Assembly (NCBI RefSeq): GCF_001552155.1
Contig: NZ_BCQQ01000084.1
Location: 1-32,470, forward strand
Origin: Actinomadura formosensis NBRC 14204
GTDB lineage: Bacteria; Actinomycetota; Actinomycetes; Streptosporangiales; Streptosporangiaceae
Reading direction: 5' to 3'
DNA: 32,470 nt
The first letter of the stretch is position 1; each line of letters begins with the position of its first letter. Positions 14,443 through 21,637 of this stretch are shown piece after piece. Under the pieces are notes generated by a model. The model ran no database searches and was not told the origin of the DNA. It saw only the letters and a program-made list of their open reading frames with translations. The translations under genes and the position numbers were made by a program.

Positions 14443-14470
14443 AAACTACCGGCTTCCAGGCCCTTGTCAA
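14443..14470 (-). promoter_or_regulatory. Strong housekeeping-type promoter TTGACA-N16-TAGTTT
   Basis: On the minus strand a perfect -35 TTGACA (14470-14465) and -10 TAGTTT (14448-14443) are 16 bp apart. This is the best -35/-10 pair in the window, and it lies over 400 bp from the nearest downstream gene (lnt). Confidence 0.65.
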
Positions 14471-14482
14471 CCGCCTCATGTT

Positions 14483-14507
14483 CTGCGGTGACTCCCTGTC
14501 ACCGCAG
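14483..14507. repeat. Perfect 9-bp hairpin near the 3' end of the kam operon
   Basis: CTGCGGTGA (14483-14491) and TCACCGCAG (14499-14507) are exact complements around a 7-nt loop. It lies between the large kal terminator and the strong promoter, so it may add to termination or act as an operator upstream of that promoter. Confidence 0.5.
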
Positions 14508-14512
14508 CTCAA

Positions 14513-14566
14513 CGCCATGATCACGATGCTCGGGGGAATTCCCCGCCGGGCATCGTGATCATGGCG
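14513..14566 (-). terminator. Very strong hairpin terminator after kal
   Basis: A 17-bp perfect stem (CGCCATGATCACGATGC at 14513-14529 with its complement at 14550-14566) has a 20-nt loop that itself contains the palindrome GGGGAATTCCCC (14533-14544). It begins 13 bp after the kal stop, so it most likely ends the kamD-kamE-kal transcript and insulates the strong promoter beyond it. Confidence 0.8.
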
Positions 14567-14578
14567 TGGCGGGCCGGT

Positions 14579-14974
14579 TCAGCCGCCCGGCGGGGGGACG
14601 ACGACCGTCCCGGTCGCGGTGACCGCGACGATCGGCTCGGCCAGCACCTCGGCGGCCGACTCGCCCTTGTCGGGGCGGCCCCGGCACACCACGCGCGCCT
14701 CGAACGCCATCGCGCGGCTGCGGGTGCCGGCGCGGGTCAGCACGGCGGTGGTCTCCAGGACGTCCCCGGCCTTGACCGGCGCGCGGAACTGGACGTCGGA
14801 GTAGGACGCGAACAGGCCCTCGTCGCCGTCGGTGCGGACGCACAGCTCCGTCGCCACGTCCCCGAACAGCCCGAGCACGTAGGCGCCGTCGACCAGGTTC
14901 CCGGCGTAGTGGGCGTGCGAGTAGGGAATGTAGCGGCGGTGGGTGACGGTCGTCCCCTCACGCGGATCACTCAT
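14579..14974 (-). CDS. kal: 3-aminobutyryl-CoA ammonia-lyase
   Basis: 131 aa from ATG at 14974, which overlaps the kamE end by 8 bp; GAGAGGA precedes it. It is a small hot-dog-fold enzyme that removes ammonia from L-3-aminobutyryl-CoA to give crotonyl-CoA in lysine fermentation. Diagnostic segments shared with clostridial Kal are HAHYAGNLVDGAYVLGLFGD, VATELCVRTDGDEGLFASY, FRAPVKAGD and SAAEVLAEPIV followed by ATGT. The length equals that of known Kal proteins (about 130 aa). Position directly behind kamDE supports the specific name over a general thioesterase. Confidence 0.9.
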   Translation of the reverse strand: MSDPREGTTVTHRRYIPYSHAHYAGNLVDGAYVLGLFGDVATELCVRTDGDEGLFASYSDVQFRAPVKAGDVLETTAVLTRAGTRSRAMAFEARVVCRGRPDKGESAAEVLAEPIVAVTATGTVVVPPPGG

Positions 14975-15821
14975 CGTCGTCCTCTCCGATCTCACCGGTG
15001 TCGCCGGTGTCGCCGTTCTGGCCGGGCAGCAGCGCATGCACGAGGTAGCTGGCCACCTCGGCGGGCGTGGTGCCCTTGCCGAAGATGCGGTCGACGCCGA
15101 GGTCGGCCTCGGTGACGGTGTCGAACCGGGGGCCGCCGACCACCAGCAGCGGCCGTCCCATCCCGCCGGCGACCGCGGTCGGGTACTCGGCGTGGAACGC
15201 GGCGGCCATCTGCTTGGTGTTGTGCAGGTGCGCGTTGCGCTGGGTGACGACCTGGGAGACCAGGACGGCGTCGGCGTTCTCGGCCTTGGCGCGCTCCACC
15301 AGCTCGGCGACGGTGACCTGGGCGCCCATGTTCACGACCTGGATCTCCCGGTAGTACTCCAGGCCCTTCTCCCCCGCGAACCCCTTGACGTTGAGGATCG
15401 CGTCGATGCCGACGGTGTGGGCGTCGGTGCCGATGCAGGCGCCGACGACGACCAGCCGCCGGTTCAGCGTGCGCCGGATCGCGAGGTTCACCTCCTGGGA
15501 GCTCAGCAGCGGGTAGGCGCGCTCCTCCGGGACGGGGATGGAGGCGTAGTCGATCAGATGCCGCACCTTCCCGTACACGATGAAGAAGGTGAAGTCGGGG
15601 CCCATCGGCTTGGCGTGCACGACGCTGGCGGGGTCCAGGCCCATCTTCCCCGCGAGCTGCAGGGCGGCGGCCTCGGCGCGCTTGCCGGCGGGGACGGGCA
15701 GGGTGAACGACATCTGCACCATGCCGTCGCCGGTGGTGTCGCCGTAGGGGCGGATGACCTGGCGGGTGTCGGCGGGCTCGGTGGGGGCCTGTGCGCCGGT
15801 TCCGGGGCTCTCGACGGTCAT
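14967..15821 (-). CDS. kamE: Beta-lysine 5,6-aminomutase, small (beta, cobalamin-binding) subunit
   Basis: 284 aa from ATG at 15821 (ATGA overlap with kamD; AGGAGGT upstream). With KamD it moves the terminal amino group of L-beta-lysine from C6 to C5 by an adenosylcobalamin radical mechanism that needs PLP. The cobalamin motif D-x-H-x-x-G is DAHTVG with axial ligand His135. Lys146 in NVKGFAG, 11 residues later, matches the PLP-binding Lys144 of the Acetoanaerobium sticklandii enzyme (ligand His133). A Rossmann-like B12 domain follows (ENADAVLVSQVVTQRNAHLHN). The extreme C-terminus is an unusual Gly/Asp/Glu tail, partly encoded by a tandem 9-bp repeat (14997-15014). Confidence 0.95.
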   Translation of the reverse strand: MTVESPGTGAQAPTEPADTRQVIRPYGDTTGDGMVQMSFTLPVPAGKRAEAAALQLAGKMGLDPASVVHAKPMGPDFTFFIVYGKVRHLIDYASIPVPEERAYPLLSSQEVNLAIRRTLNRRLVVVGACIGTDAHTVGIDAILNVKGFAGEKGLEYYREIQVVNMGAQVTVAELVERAKAENADAVLVSQVVTQRNAHLHNTKQMAAAFHAEYPTAVAGGMGRPLLVVGGPRFDTVTEADLGVDRIFGKGTTPAEVASYLVHALLPGQNGDTGDTGEIGEDDDE

Positions 15822-17440
15822 GCGGGCACCTCCTGGTCGGTGGCGGCGCGGGCCGCGGCGTGCGGGTCCTCGGTGTCGAGGATCTCGATGGCGGGGTTGA
15901 AGTAGCCGTCGGCGCGGGGGACGACGCCGTCCAGTCCCTTGCCGCCGTCGGGCGGGCGGCGGGTGACGCCGAACGTGCCCTCGGCGATCGCGGTGAGCAG
16001 CCCGTCGCCCTCGATGCGCTCCAGCAGCTCCACCGACTCCGACAGGACCCGCTTGGCGCGCTGGACGAGCATCCCGTCCGGGCGGGGCATGAAGTCCTCG
16101 GCGAGGTTCCCGCACGCGTCGCGGACGTAGCGGACGTTCTCCAGCGCCAGGTCGCGGTCCGACAGCCACGGGGTGTGGATGCCCTCGGTCATCATCCCGA
16201 TCAGGATGATCGACTGCCCGGTCAGCACCCCGGCGAGGTTGAAGAAGGCGTCCAGCAGGTAGCCGGCGAAGATGTTGCCGGTCATGTGCTTGGTCGGCGG
16301 CATGTACTTCAGCGGCGCGCCGGGGAACAGCTCCCGGACGAGCTGGGCGTGCGCGAGCTCCAGCCGGAACGACTCGGGGACCGCCGGGTTGATCTCGAAG
16401 GCGTGGCCGAGGCCGAGCTGGGCGTCGGCCAGGCCCGCCTCGTGCCCGAACCGCTCGTTGAGCAGCTGGCTGACGATCACGGTGTGCGCGGCGTCGACCG
16501 CGTCGGCGGTGGTGAGGTAGTTGTCCTCGCCGGTGTTGATGACGATGCCGGCGCGGGCGTGGATCTGCCGGGAGAACCGCTGGTCGATGAACGTGCGGCG
16601 CGGGTTGATGTCGCGGAAGATGATGCCGTACATGCAGTCGTTCAGCATCATGTCCAGGCGCTCCAGCCCGGCCAGCGTCGCGATCTCCGGCATGCACAGC
16701 CCGGAGGCGTAGTTCGTCAGCCGCACGTAGCGGCCCAGCTCGCGGGACACCTCGTCCAGCGCCGAGCGCATCAGCCGGAAGTTCTCCCGGGTGGCGTAGG
16801 TGCCGGCGTAGCCCTCGCGGGTGGCGCCCTCGGGAACGAAGTCCAGCAGCGACTGGCCGGTGGAGCGGATCACCGCGACGACGTCGGCGCCCTCGCGGGC
16901 GGCGGCCTGGGCCTGCGGGATGTCCTCGTAGATGTCGCCGGTCGCCACGATCAGATACACCAGCGGCCGCGGCGGGCCGGCCATGTCGGGGGTGGGAAGC
17001 TCGGCGAGCAGCCGGTCCCGTTCGGCGCGGCGCCGGTCGATGCGGCCCATGCCGCCGCGGGCGGCCTCACCGGCGGCCTTGCGGGCGTGGGCGGCGTCGG
17101 TCCCGGACGGGAGCCGGAACGACGCCCGCCCCCGGGCGGCGGCCTCGGCGAGGTCGCGCAGGGAGCCGTGCGGGCCGGTCAGCAGCGCGTCCCAGACCGG
17201 CAGGGCGACGCCGTGCTCCAGGCCGACCTGGTCGCGGACGGTGTCGGCGAGGTGGTTGACCCAGGGGCGTCCCTCATCGTCGGCGCCGGTGAGGCCGGCG
17301 AGGCGCAGCAGCGCCCGCTCGACCGAGACGGTCGTGTGGGAGCGGGCCATGCGGATGATCGGTTCCGCGGCACGGGCGGCGAGCCGCCGGGCGGTGCGCA
17401 CCACTTCCGGGTCGAGGTCCAGTTTTCCCTGCGGCCCCAT
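15818..17440 (-). CDS. kamD: Beta-lysine 5,6-aminomutase, large (alpha) subunit
   Basis: 540 aa from ATG at 17440 with GGGGAG 6 nt upstream. It forms the TIM-barrel catalytic half of the B12-dependent 5,6-aminomutase with KamE. Family segments are RPLVYLIVATGDIYEDIPQA, VVAVIRSTGQSLLDFVPEGA, TREGYAGTYATRENFRLMR, DCMYGIIFRDINPRRTFIDQ, INTGEDNYLTTADA, and KYMPPTKHMTGNIFAGYLLD. The protein is slightly longer than the clostridial form, with extra Arg/Ala-rich residues at both ends. It is the first gene of the kamD-kamE-kal operon (overlaps of 4 and 8 bp), preceded by about 300 bp of highly folded intergenic DNA. Confidence 0.96.
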   Translation of the reverse strand: MGPQGKLDLDPEVVRTARRLAARAAEPIIRMARSHTTVSVERALLRLAGLTGADDEGRPWVNHLADTVRDQVGLEHGVALPVWDALLTGPHGSLRDLAEAAARGRASFRLPSGTDAAHARKAAGEAARGGMGRIDRRRAERDRLLAELPTPDMAGPPRPLVYLIVATGDIYEDIPQAQAAAREGADVVAVIRSTGQSLLDFVPEGATREGYAGTYATRENFRLMRSALDEVSRELGRYVRLTNYASGLCMPEIATLAGLERLDMMLNDCMYGIIFRDINPRRTFIDQRFSRQIHARAGIVINTGEDNYLTTADAVDAAHTVIVSQLLNERFGHEAGLADAQLGLGHAFEINPAVPESFRLELAHAQLVRELFPGAPLKYMPPTKHMTGNIFAGYLLDAFFNLAGVLTGQSIILIGMMTEGIHTPWLSDRDLALENVRYVRDACGNLAEDFMPRPDGMLVQRAKRVLSESVELLERIEGDGLLTAIAEGTFGVTRRPPDGGKGLDGVVPRADGYFNPAIEILDTEDPHAAARAATDQEVPA

Positions 17441-17745
17441 CGCCGTCTCCCCTCACGCAGCCGCCCTTCTCAGGCCGGTCCGAACAATCATCCGCCGTAG
17501 CGAGTTCTCTACGGGAGATCTTCCGGCATGACCACCGTATTTCACAAGAACTAGCAGCACATCTCCGTCGCCTTCCCCGGCCGGCCGGGCCCGCCACCGC
17601 CGGGCGGCGGACCCCGAAATCCCAAGAAGGCGACGATCAGCGAAAAAGTAATCACCCAGAGTCACCGCCCCTGGACCGGCAAGGGGCTGATCGTTCACTG
17701 CGCGGCCATCGGCACGCCCATCGCGTTCCCCCGCCGAGGGGACGG
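17441..17745 (-). promoter_or_regulatory. Intergenic region upstream of kamD with nested inverted repeats
   Basis: Three perfect dyads occur. ACGATCAGC (17633-17641) pairs with GCTGATCGT (17686-17694). GTCGCCTT (17567-17574) pairs with AAGGCGAC (17627-17634), sharing two bases with the first. CCGTAG/CTACGG lies in the kamD leader (17494-17513). GCCCCT/AGGGGC (17667-17687) could compete with the first. The two large dyads cannot both form fully, as in a switch, but the methyltransferase terminator may explain part of this. The segment around 17510-17560 is AT-richer and should hold the kamD promoter (TACGGT is a possible -10). No cobalamin-riboswitch core was recognised. Confidence 0.45.
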
Positions 17746-18546
17746 TCAGGGCAGCCGGGCCACCCCGCCGAAGCCCAGGAAACGCTCGGGGTTCTCGACG
17801 GTCTCGCCCTCGTCCGGACGCCACAGCGGCAGGTACACCAGGCCCGGGTCGAGCAGTTCCCAGCCGTCGAAGAACCGCAGGATCCCCGCGTGCGACCGGG
17901 ACACCGCCGGGGAGGTGGCCCGGTCGTACAGCTTGCCGATCGCGGCGGCCTTGCCCGGCTGCGCCTCATGGGTGAGATGGGAGATCACCAGGTGGCTGCC
18001 GGGGGCGGCGGCCTCGCGCAGGGCCTCGACGATGCCCTCCGGGTCCTCCTCGGACTTGACCAGGTGCAGCGCCGCCACCAGCAGGAACGCCACCGGCTCG
18101 GTGAAATCGATCAGCCGTTTCAGCTCCGGGGCGGCGAGGATGTCCGCCGGCCGCCGCATGTCGGCCTGCAGGATCGCGCTCTGGTCGTCGCCCGCCAGGA
18201 TCGTGCGGCTGTGCGCGACGGCGACGTCATCGTTGTCGATGTACACCACCCGCGCGTCCGGGTTCACGCCGCGCGCGATCTCGTGCACGTTGCCCTGTGT
18301 CGGGATGCCCGACCCGATGTCGACGAACTGCGCGATGCCCGCCCCGGCGAGGGTGCGCACCGCGCGGCGCAGGAAGGCCCGGTTCGCGCGGGCCAGTTCC
18401 CGCGCCTGCGGCTCGACCCGCAGCAGCCCGGTGGCGAGATCACGATCGGACGCGAAATTGTGCGCTCCGCCGAGCAGGAAGTCGTACACCCGTGCGACGC
18501 TTGGTCTCTGACTGTCGACCTCGGGTGGGAACCACTCGGAGTCCAT
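17746..18546 (-). CDS. SAM-dependent methyltransferase, SAV2177/DUF574 family
   Basis: 266 aa from ATG at 18546, GGGAG 7 nt upstream. The family opening PSVARVYDFLLGGAHNFASD, the SAM-binding motif FVDIGSGIPTQGNVHEIA, and the acidic motif VVYIDNDDVAVAH are present, as is the closing RSHAGILRFFDGWELLDPGL. This large actinomycete-specific family has crystal structures with SAM, but its substrates are mostly unknown. Members often sit next to regulators or phosphatases, as here (divergent PP2C gene). It is an unlikely member of the lysine pathway despite lying just upstream of kamD on the same strand, since 305 bp with hairpins separate them. Confidence 0.93.
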   Translation of the reverse strand: MDSEWFPPEVDSQRPSVARVYDFLLGGAHNFASDRDLATGLLRVEPQARELARANRAFLRRAVRTLAGAGIAQFVDIGSGIPTQGNVHEIARGVNPDARVVYIDNDDVAVAHSRTILAGDDQSAILQADMRRPADILAAPELKRLIDFTEPVAFLLVAALHLVKSEEDPEGIVEALREAAAPGSHLVISHLTHEAQPGKAAAIGKLYDRATSPAVSRSHAGILRFFDGWELLDPGLVYLPLWRPDEGETVENPERFLGFGGVARLP

Positions 18547-18645
18547 GCATCGTCTCCCTTTTGACCGAGGGGTGCGTCCGCGGGGCGGGTTCAGCGTAAC
18601 GCCGAGCCTCGCCGGGCGTCCCCGGATAAGGGACAGTGAGGACCG

Positions 18646-20238
18646 ATGTCCGATCGACCCCCAGGACCGGGACCGGTGACCGTCCTGCTCGACCCCGGCG
18701 GCAGGATCATCGGGTGGAGCGAGGGCGCGGCACGCCTGTTCGGCCGCGGCGCGGGTGAGGCGGTCGGCACCAGCCTGCCCGAGTTACTCGGCCGGCCCGC
18801 CGCGGCCGAGCCCCTGGCGACCGCGCTGAAACCGGCCGCTTCCGGCCGCTCCTGGTCCGGTGTGCTGCCGCTGTCGGACGGCGGCGTGTCCGTCCTGTGC
18901 GACCCGATGATCCGTGAGGACGGCGGCACCGCCGTCGCGCTGACCGTGTCGCCGCCGTGGGCGGGCGGCCTGGACCTGCTGAACGAGGCGGGCCGCCGCA
19001 TCGGCTCCACCCTCGACCTGCACCTGACCGCCCGCGAGATCGTCGCCGTCACCGTCCCCCGGTTCGCCGACGCCGGCGCCATCTACGTCCTGGAACGGCT
19101 CCTCGCCGACGACGACCACCCCGCCGCGGAGGCCGACGGCTCGGCCGTCGTGCGGCGCCTCGCGGTGGCGTTCGCCGAGGACGACCCGCGCGACTGGTCC
19201 CGCGAATTCCCCGTCAACGAGGTGATCGTCTACCCGCCGTCCACCCCCTACGCCCGCTGCCTCACCACCGGCACCATGATCGAGTTCGGCGGCGAGGCCG
19301 TCCAGGACACGATGGCGCACCGCACCGGCCGCGTGCTGGACGGGCTCCTCGACCACGTGTCGCTGCTGGCGCTGCCGCTGGTGGCGCGGGGCCGGGCGCT
19401 CGGGTTCGCGGTGTTCAGCCGCAAACGCGACCGGCCGCCGTTCACCGCCGCCGACACCGCGCTTGCCTCCGAGCTCGCCGGACGCGCCGCGACGTGCGTC
19501 GACAACGCCTGCCTGTACCGGCGCGAGCACCGCACCGCGACCACGCTGAAGGCCGGGCTGCTGCCGGCCGGCATCACCGTCCCGCCCGGCCTGGAGATCG
19601 CGCACCGCTACCTGCCCGCCCGCAGCGGCGTCGGCGGCGACTGGTACGACGTGGTGCCGCTGCCCGGCGACAAGGTCGCGGTGGTGATCGGCGACTCGGT
19701 CGGGCACGGCGTCACCGCCGCCGCGGCGATGGGGCAGCTGCGGGTCGCCGCGCACACCCTGGCCAGCTGCGAGTTCCCGCCCGGCGAGGTGCTGGAGCGG
19801 CTCGACGCGATCGCGCAGGACCTGGACGCCGCGCAGTTCGCGACCTGCCAGTGCCTGGTGTGCGACCCGGCGACGCTGCGCTGCGAGCTGGCGTGCGCGG
19901 GGCATCCGCCGCCGCTGCTGGCCCTGCCCGACGGGACGGCGCGGCACTTCACCGTCCCGCACGGGCTGCCGCTCGGGGTGTCCGACCCCGCGCACCCGGC
20001 CGAGTACCGGCAGGTGTCGGCGCGGATCCCGCCGGGCGCCGTCCTCGCCTTCTACACCGACGGCCTCGTGGAGAGCCGCCTGCGCAGCGTCGACGAGGGC
20101 ATCGCCCGGCTGGCGTCCGCGCTGACCGCCTCGCGGGCGGACTCGCTGGAGGAGACCGCCGACGGCGTCCTGACCCTGCTGGCCGACCAGCGGGGCCACG
20201 ACGACATCGCCCTCCTGCTGATCCGCCCGGCCCGCTGA
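18646..20238 (+). CDS. PAS-GAF-PP2C (SpoIIE-type) protein phosphatase
   Basis: 530 aa from ATG at 18646 with TGAGGA just before it. A PAS-like domain (about 1-105; VTVLLDPGGRIIGWSEGAAR) is followed by a GAF domain (about 120-290), then a PP2C/SpoIIE domain (about 310-528). Metal-binding motifs are intact: GVGGDWYDVVPL, VIGDSVGHGV, FYTDGLVES and GHDDIALLLI. Such phosphatases dephosphorylate anti-sigma-factor antagonists and are numerous in Streptomyces-like genomes. The PAS and GAF domains would sense a small ligand or redox state. There is no anti-sigma kinase domain and no membrane segment. It is divergent from the DUF574 methyltransferase and ends 15 bp before a convergent gene. Confidence 0.94.
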   Translation: MSDRPPGPGPVTVLLDPGGRIIGWSEGAARLFGRGAGEAVGTSLPELLGRPAAAEPLATALKPAASGRSWSGVLPLSDGGVSVLCDPMIREDGGTAVALTVSPPWAGGLDLLNEAGRRIGSTLDLHLTAREIVAVTVPRFADAGAIYVLERLLADDDHPAAEADGSAVVRRLAVAFAEDDPRDWSREFPVNEVIVYPPSTPYARCLTTGTMIEFGGEAVQDTMAHRTGRVLDGLLDHVSLLALPLVARGRALGFAVFSRKRDRPPFTAADTALASELAGRAATCVDNACLYRREHRTATTLKAGLLPAGITVPPGLEIAHRYLPARSGVGGDWYDVVPLPGDKVAVVIGDSVGHGVTAAAAMGQLRVAAHTLASCEFPPGEVLERLDAIAQDLDAAQFATCQCLVCDPATLRCELACAGHPPPLLALPDGTARHFTVPHGLPLGVSDPAHPAEYRQVSARIPPGAVLAFYTDGLVESRLRSVDEGIARLASALTASRADSLEETADGVLTLLADQRGHDDIALLLIRPAR

Positions 20239-20253
20239 CCCGGCGGCCCCGCC

Positions 20254-21585
20254 TTACAGGCCGGGGATCTCGTGATTGCGGAACGCGTCCACGAAGTAGG
20301 CGTGGTCCTGCCGGACGATCTCGGCGTACTGGGTGCCGAACGCGACCATCGCCTCGACGAACGCGGACTCGTCCGGGCCGATCACCGCGTGGATGGCGTC
20401 CTCGACCTGGAAGCCGACCAGGGTGTGGTCGGAGTCGGTGTCGGAGACGCAGTGGACCTTGGCGGTGGCGCGGCCGAGGTCGTCCAGGACCGACAGCATG
20501 TCCTCCGGCTCGGTGAGGCCGCCCCAGTCCAGGTCCTCCTCGTAGGGGGACAGCTCCTGCACGACGTAGCCGACGCCGTCGATCTGGGTGTGGCCGAGCC
20601 ACGGGTCGCTGTTGGCCTGCAGCGCGCGCCGCGACACGGCGGTGCGGTGCCCGTGGTGCTGGAAGTACTCGCGGATGCGCGGGTCGTCGACGACGCGGCT
20701 GGGCGCGGCGACGTTGCCCTGCTTCATCGACAGGATGACGTCGTTCTCCAGCGCCTGGGTGTTGCCCTCCACCAGGATGTTGTAGGCCGACAGCCCGGCC
20801 GACCCGATGCCGAACCCGGACGCGCCCACGATGTCCTTGACCTCGTAGGTGAGGCTGCCGAACCGCTTCTCGCTCGGGATGGTGGCCAGGTACCCCTGGT
20901 AGGCGGCCTCGACCCGGGCGCGTTCCTCGGCGCCGAGGCGGCGGACGCCGGGCCGGTCGCGGAACCGGCGGTCGGCCCCGTCCACGACCGTCATGTCCTT
21001 CAGCAGCTCGATCCGGGTGCCGCTCATCGCGGCGACGAGCACGTCCCGGACGTAGCCGTCGGTGGTGGCGAGGGTCAGCGCGAACTTCTCGTCGTCGTCG
21101 TGCGCGGCGAAGTGCCGGACCTGGTCGACGTAGGCGCGCACGTAGGCCTCGATGAGCCGGCGGATGTCGGCGTCGGAGATCGCCTTCTGCCAGGCCAGCA
21201 GCGCCAGGCTCGCGACGAGCCGCTTGACGTCCCAGGTGAAGTGGCCGACGTAGGCCTCGTCGTAGTCGTTGACGTCGAAGATGAACACGCCGTCGTCGTT
21301 CATGTAGGTGCCGAAGTTCTGCGCGTGCAGGTCGCCCTGGATCCACACGCGGGACGTGCGCTCGTCGGCCCACGGGTCGTCGTCGTGGACGATGTCGGCG
21401 TAGAACAGGCAGGCGCTGCCCCGGTAGAACGCGAACGGGTCGGAGGCCATCTTGCGGAAGCGGCGGCGGAATTCGGCGGGGCTGCGCTCCATCAGGTCCG
21501 AGAACGCGTCGACCAGGACGTCGACGATCTGCGCCCGGCGCTCCTTGGGATCCCGCCCGCGCAGTTCCTCGGTGATGCTCGCCAT
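20254..21585 (-). CDS. DUF2252 family protein (kinase-like fold)
   Basis: 443 aa from ATG at 21585, GAGGGAG 5 nt upstream. The pattern WIQGDLHAQNFGTY followed by FDVNDYDEA resembles the catalytic loop (G-D-L-H-x-x-N) and metal-binding D-x-D of aminoglycoside-phosphotransferase-like kinases. The N-terminal part has MERSPAEFRRRFRKMASDPF and FYRGSACLFY, diagnostic of DUF2252. Later segments LATTDGYVRDVLVAAMSGTR and VGSAGLSAYN-like (VGASGFGIGSAGLSAYNIL) also fit. No substrate is known for the family. The gene stands 52 bp after the kdd stop on the same strand and could be co-transcribed with kdd. Confidence 0.9.
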   Translation of the reverse strand: MASITEELRGRDPKERRAQIVDVLVDAFSDLMERSPAEFRRRFRKMASDPFAFYRGSACLFYADIVHDDDPWADERTSRVWIQGDLHAQNFGTYMNDDGVFIFDVNDYDEAYVGHFTWDVKRLVASLALLAWQKAISDADIRRLIEAYVRAYVDQVRHFAAHDDDEKFALTLATTDGYVRDVLVAAMSGTRIELLKDMTVVDGADRRFRDRPGVRRLGAEERARVEAAYQGYLATIPSEKRFGSLTYEVKDIVGASGFGIGSAGLSAYNILVEGNTQALENDVILSMKQGNVAAPSRVVDDPRIREYFQHHGHRTAVSRRALQANSDPWLGHTQIDGVGYVVQELSPYEEDLDWGGLTEPEDMLSVLDDLGRATAKVHCVSDTDSDHTLVGFQVEDAIHAVIGPDESAFVEAMVAFGTQYAEIVRQDHAYFVDAFRNHEIPGL

Positions 21586-21637
21586 TCTGTCTCCCTCGAT
21601 GATCGGGTGAGCCCCGCCGCTGCCGGGGCGTTCCGGG

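Larger units (their letters stand above)
14065..14512 (-). other. Gene-free stretch upstream of lnt with promoter and foldable sequence; possible non-coding RNA or long leader
   Basis: About 450 bp carry no frame with family similarity or convincing start. On the minus strand a strong promoter (14443-14470) would start a transcript near 14436 that runs about 410 nt to lnt. Within it GGATCAC (14318-14324) and GTGATCC (14362-14368) form a perfect stem enclosing a smaller GGCA/TGCC hairpin. AGTCC and GGACT form another stem near the transcript's 5' end. I do not recognise RNase P RNA, tmRNA, SRP RNA or a known riboswitch. Confidence 0.4.

Noticed and set aside
14160..14524. Two minus-strand frames of about 65 codons upstream of lnt
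   Set aside because: They have no ribosome site, are rich in Arg/Pro/Gly as expected of random GC-rich DNA, and one crosses the strong promoter and a hairpin.
17441..17560. Possible cobalamin riboswitch before kamD (a CCGGAAGATC-like stretch on the minus strand)
   Set aside because: The diagnostic B12-box and the conserved core and receptor-loop elements were not found, so one loose similarity is not enough.
17453..17560. Short minus-strand frame encoding a VKYGGHAGRSPVENS-like peptide just upstream of kamD
   Set aside because: It uses AT-rich codons unlike local genes, overlaps the kamD leader and promoter, and has no family match. It is more likely promoter DNA.
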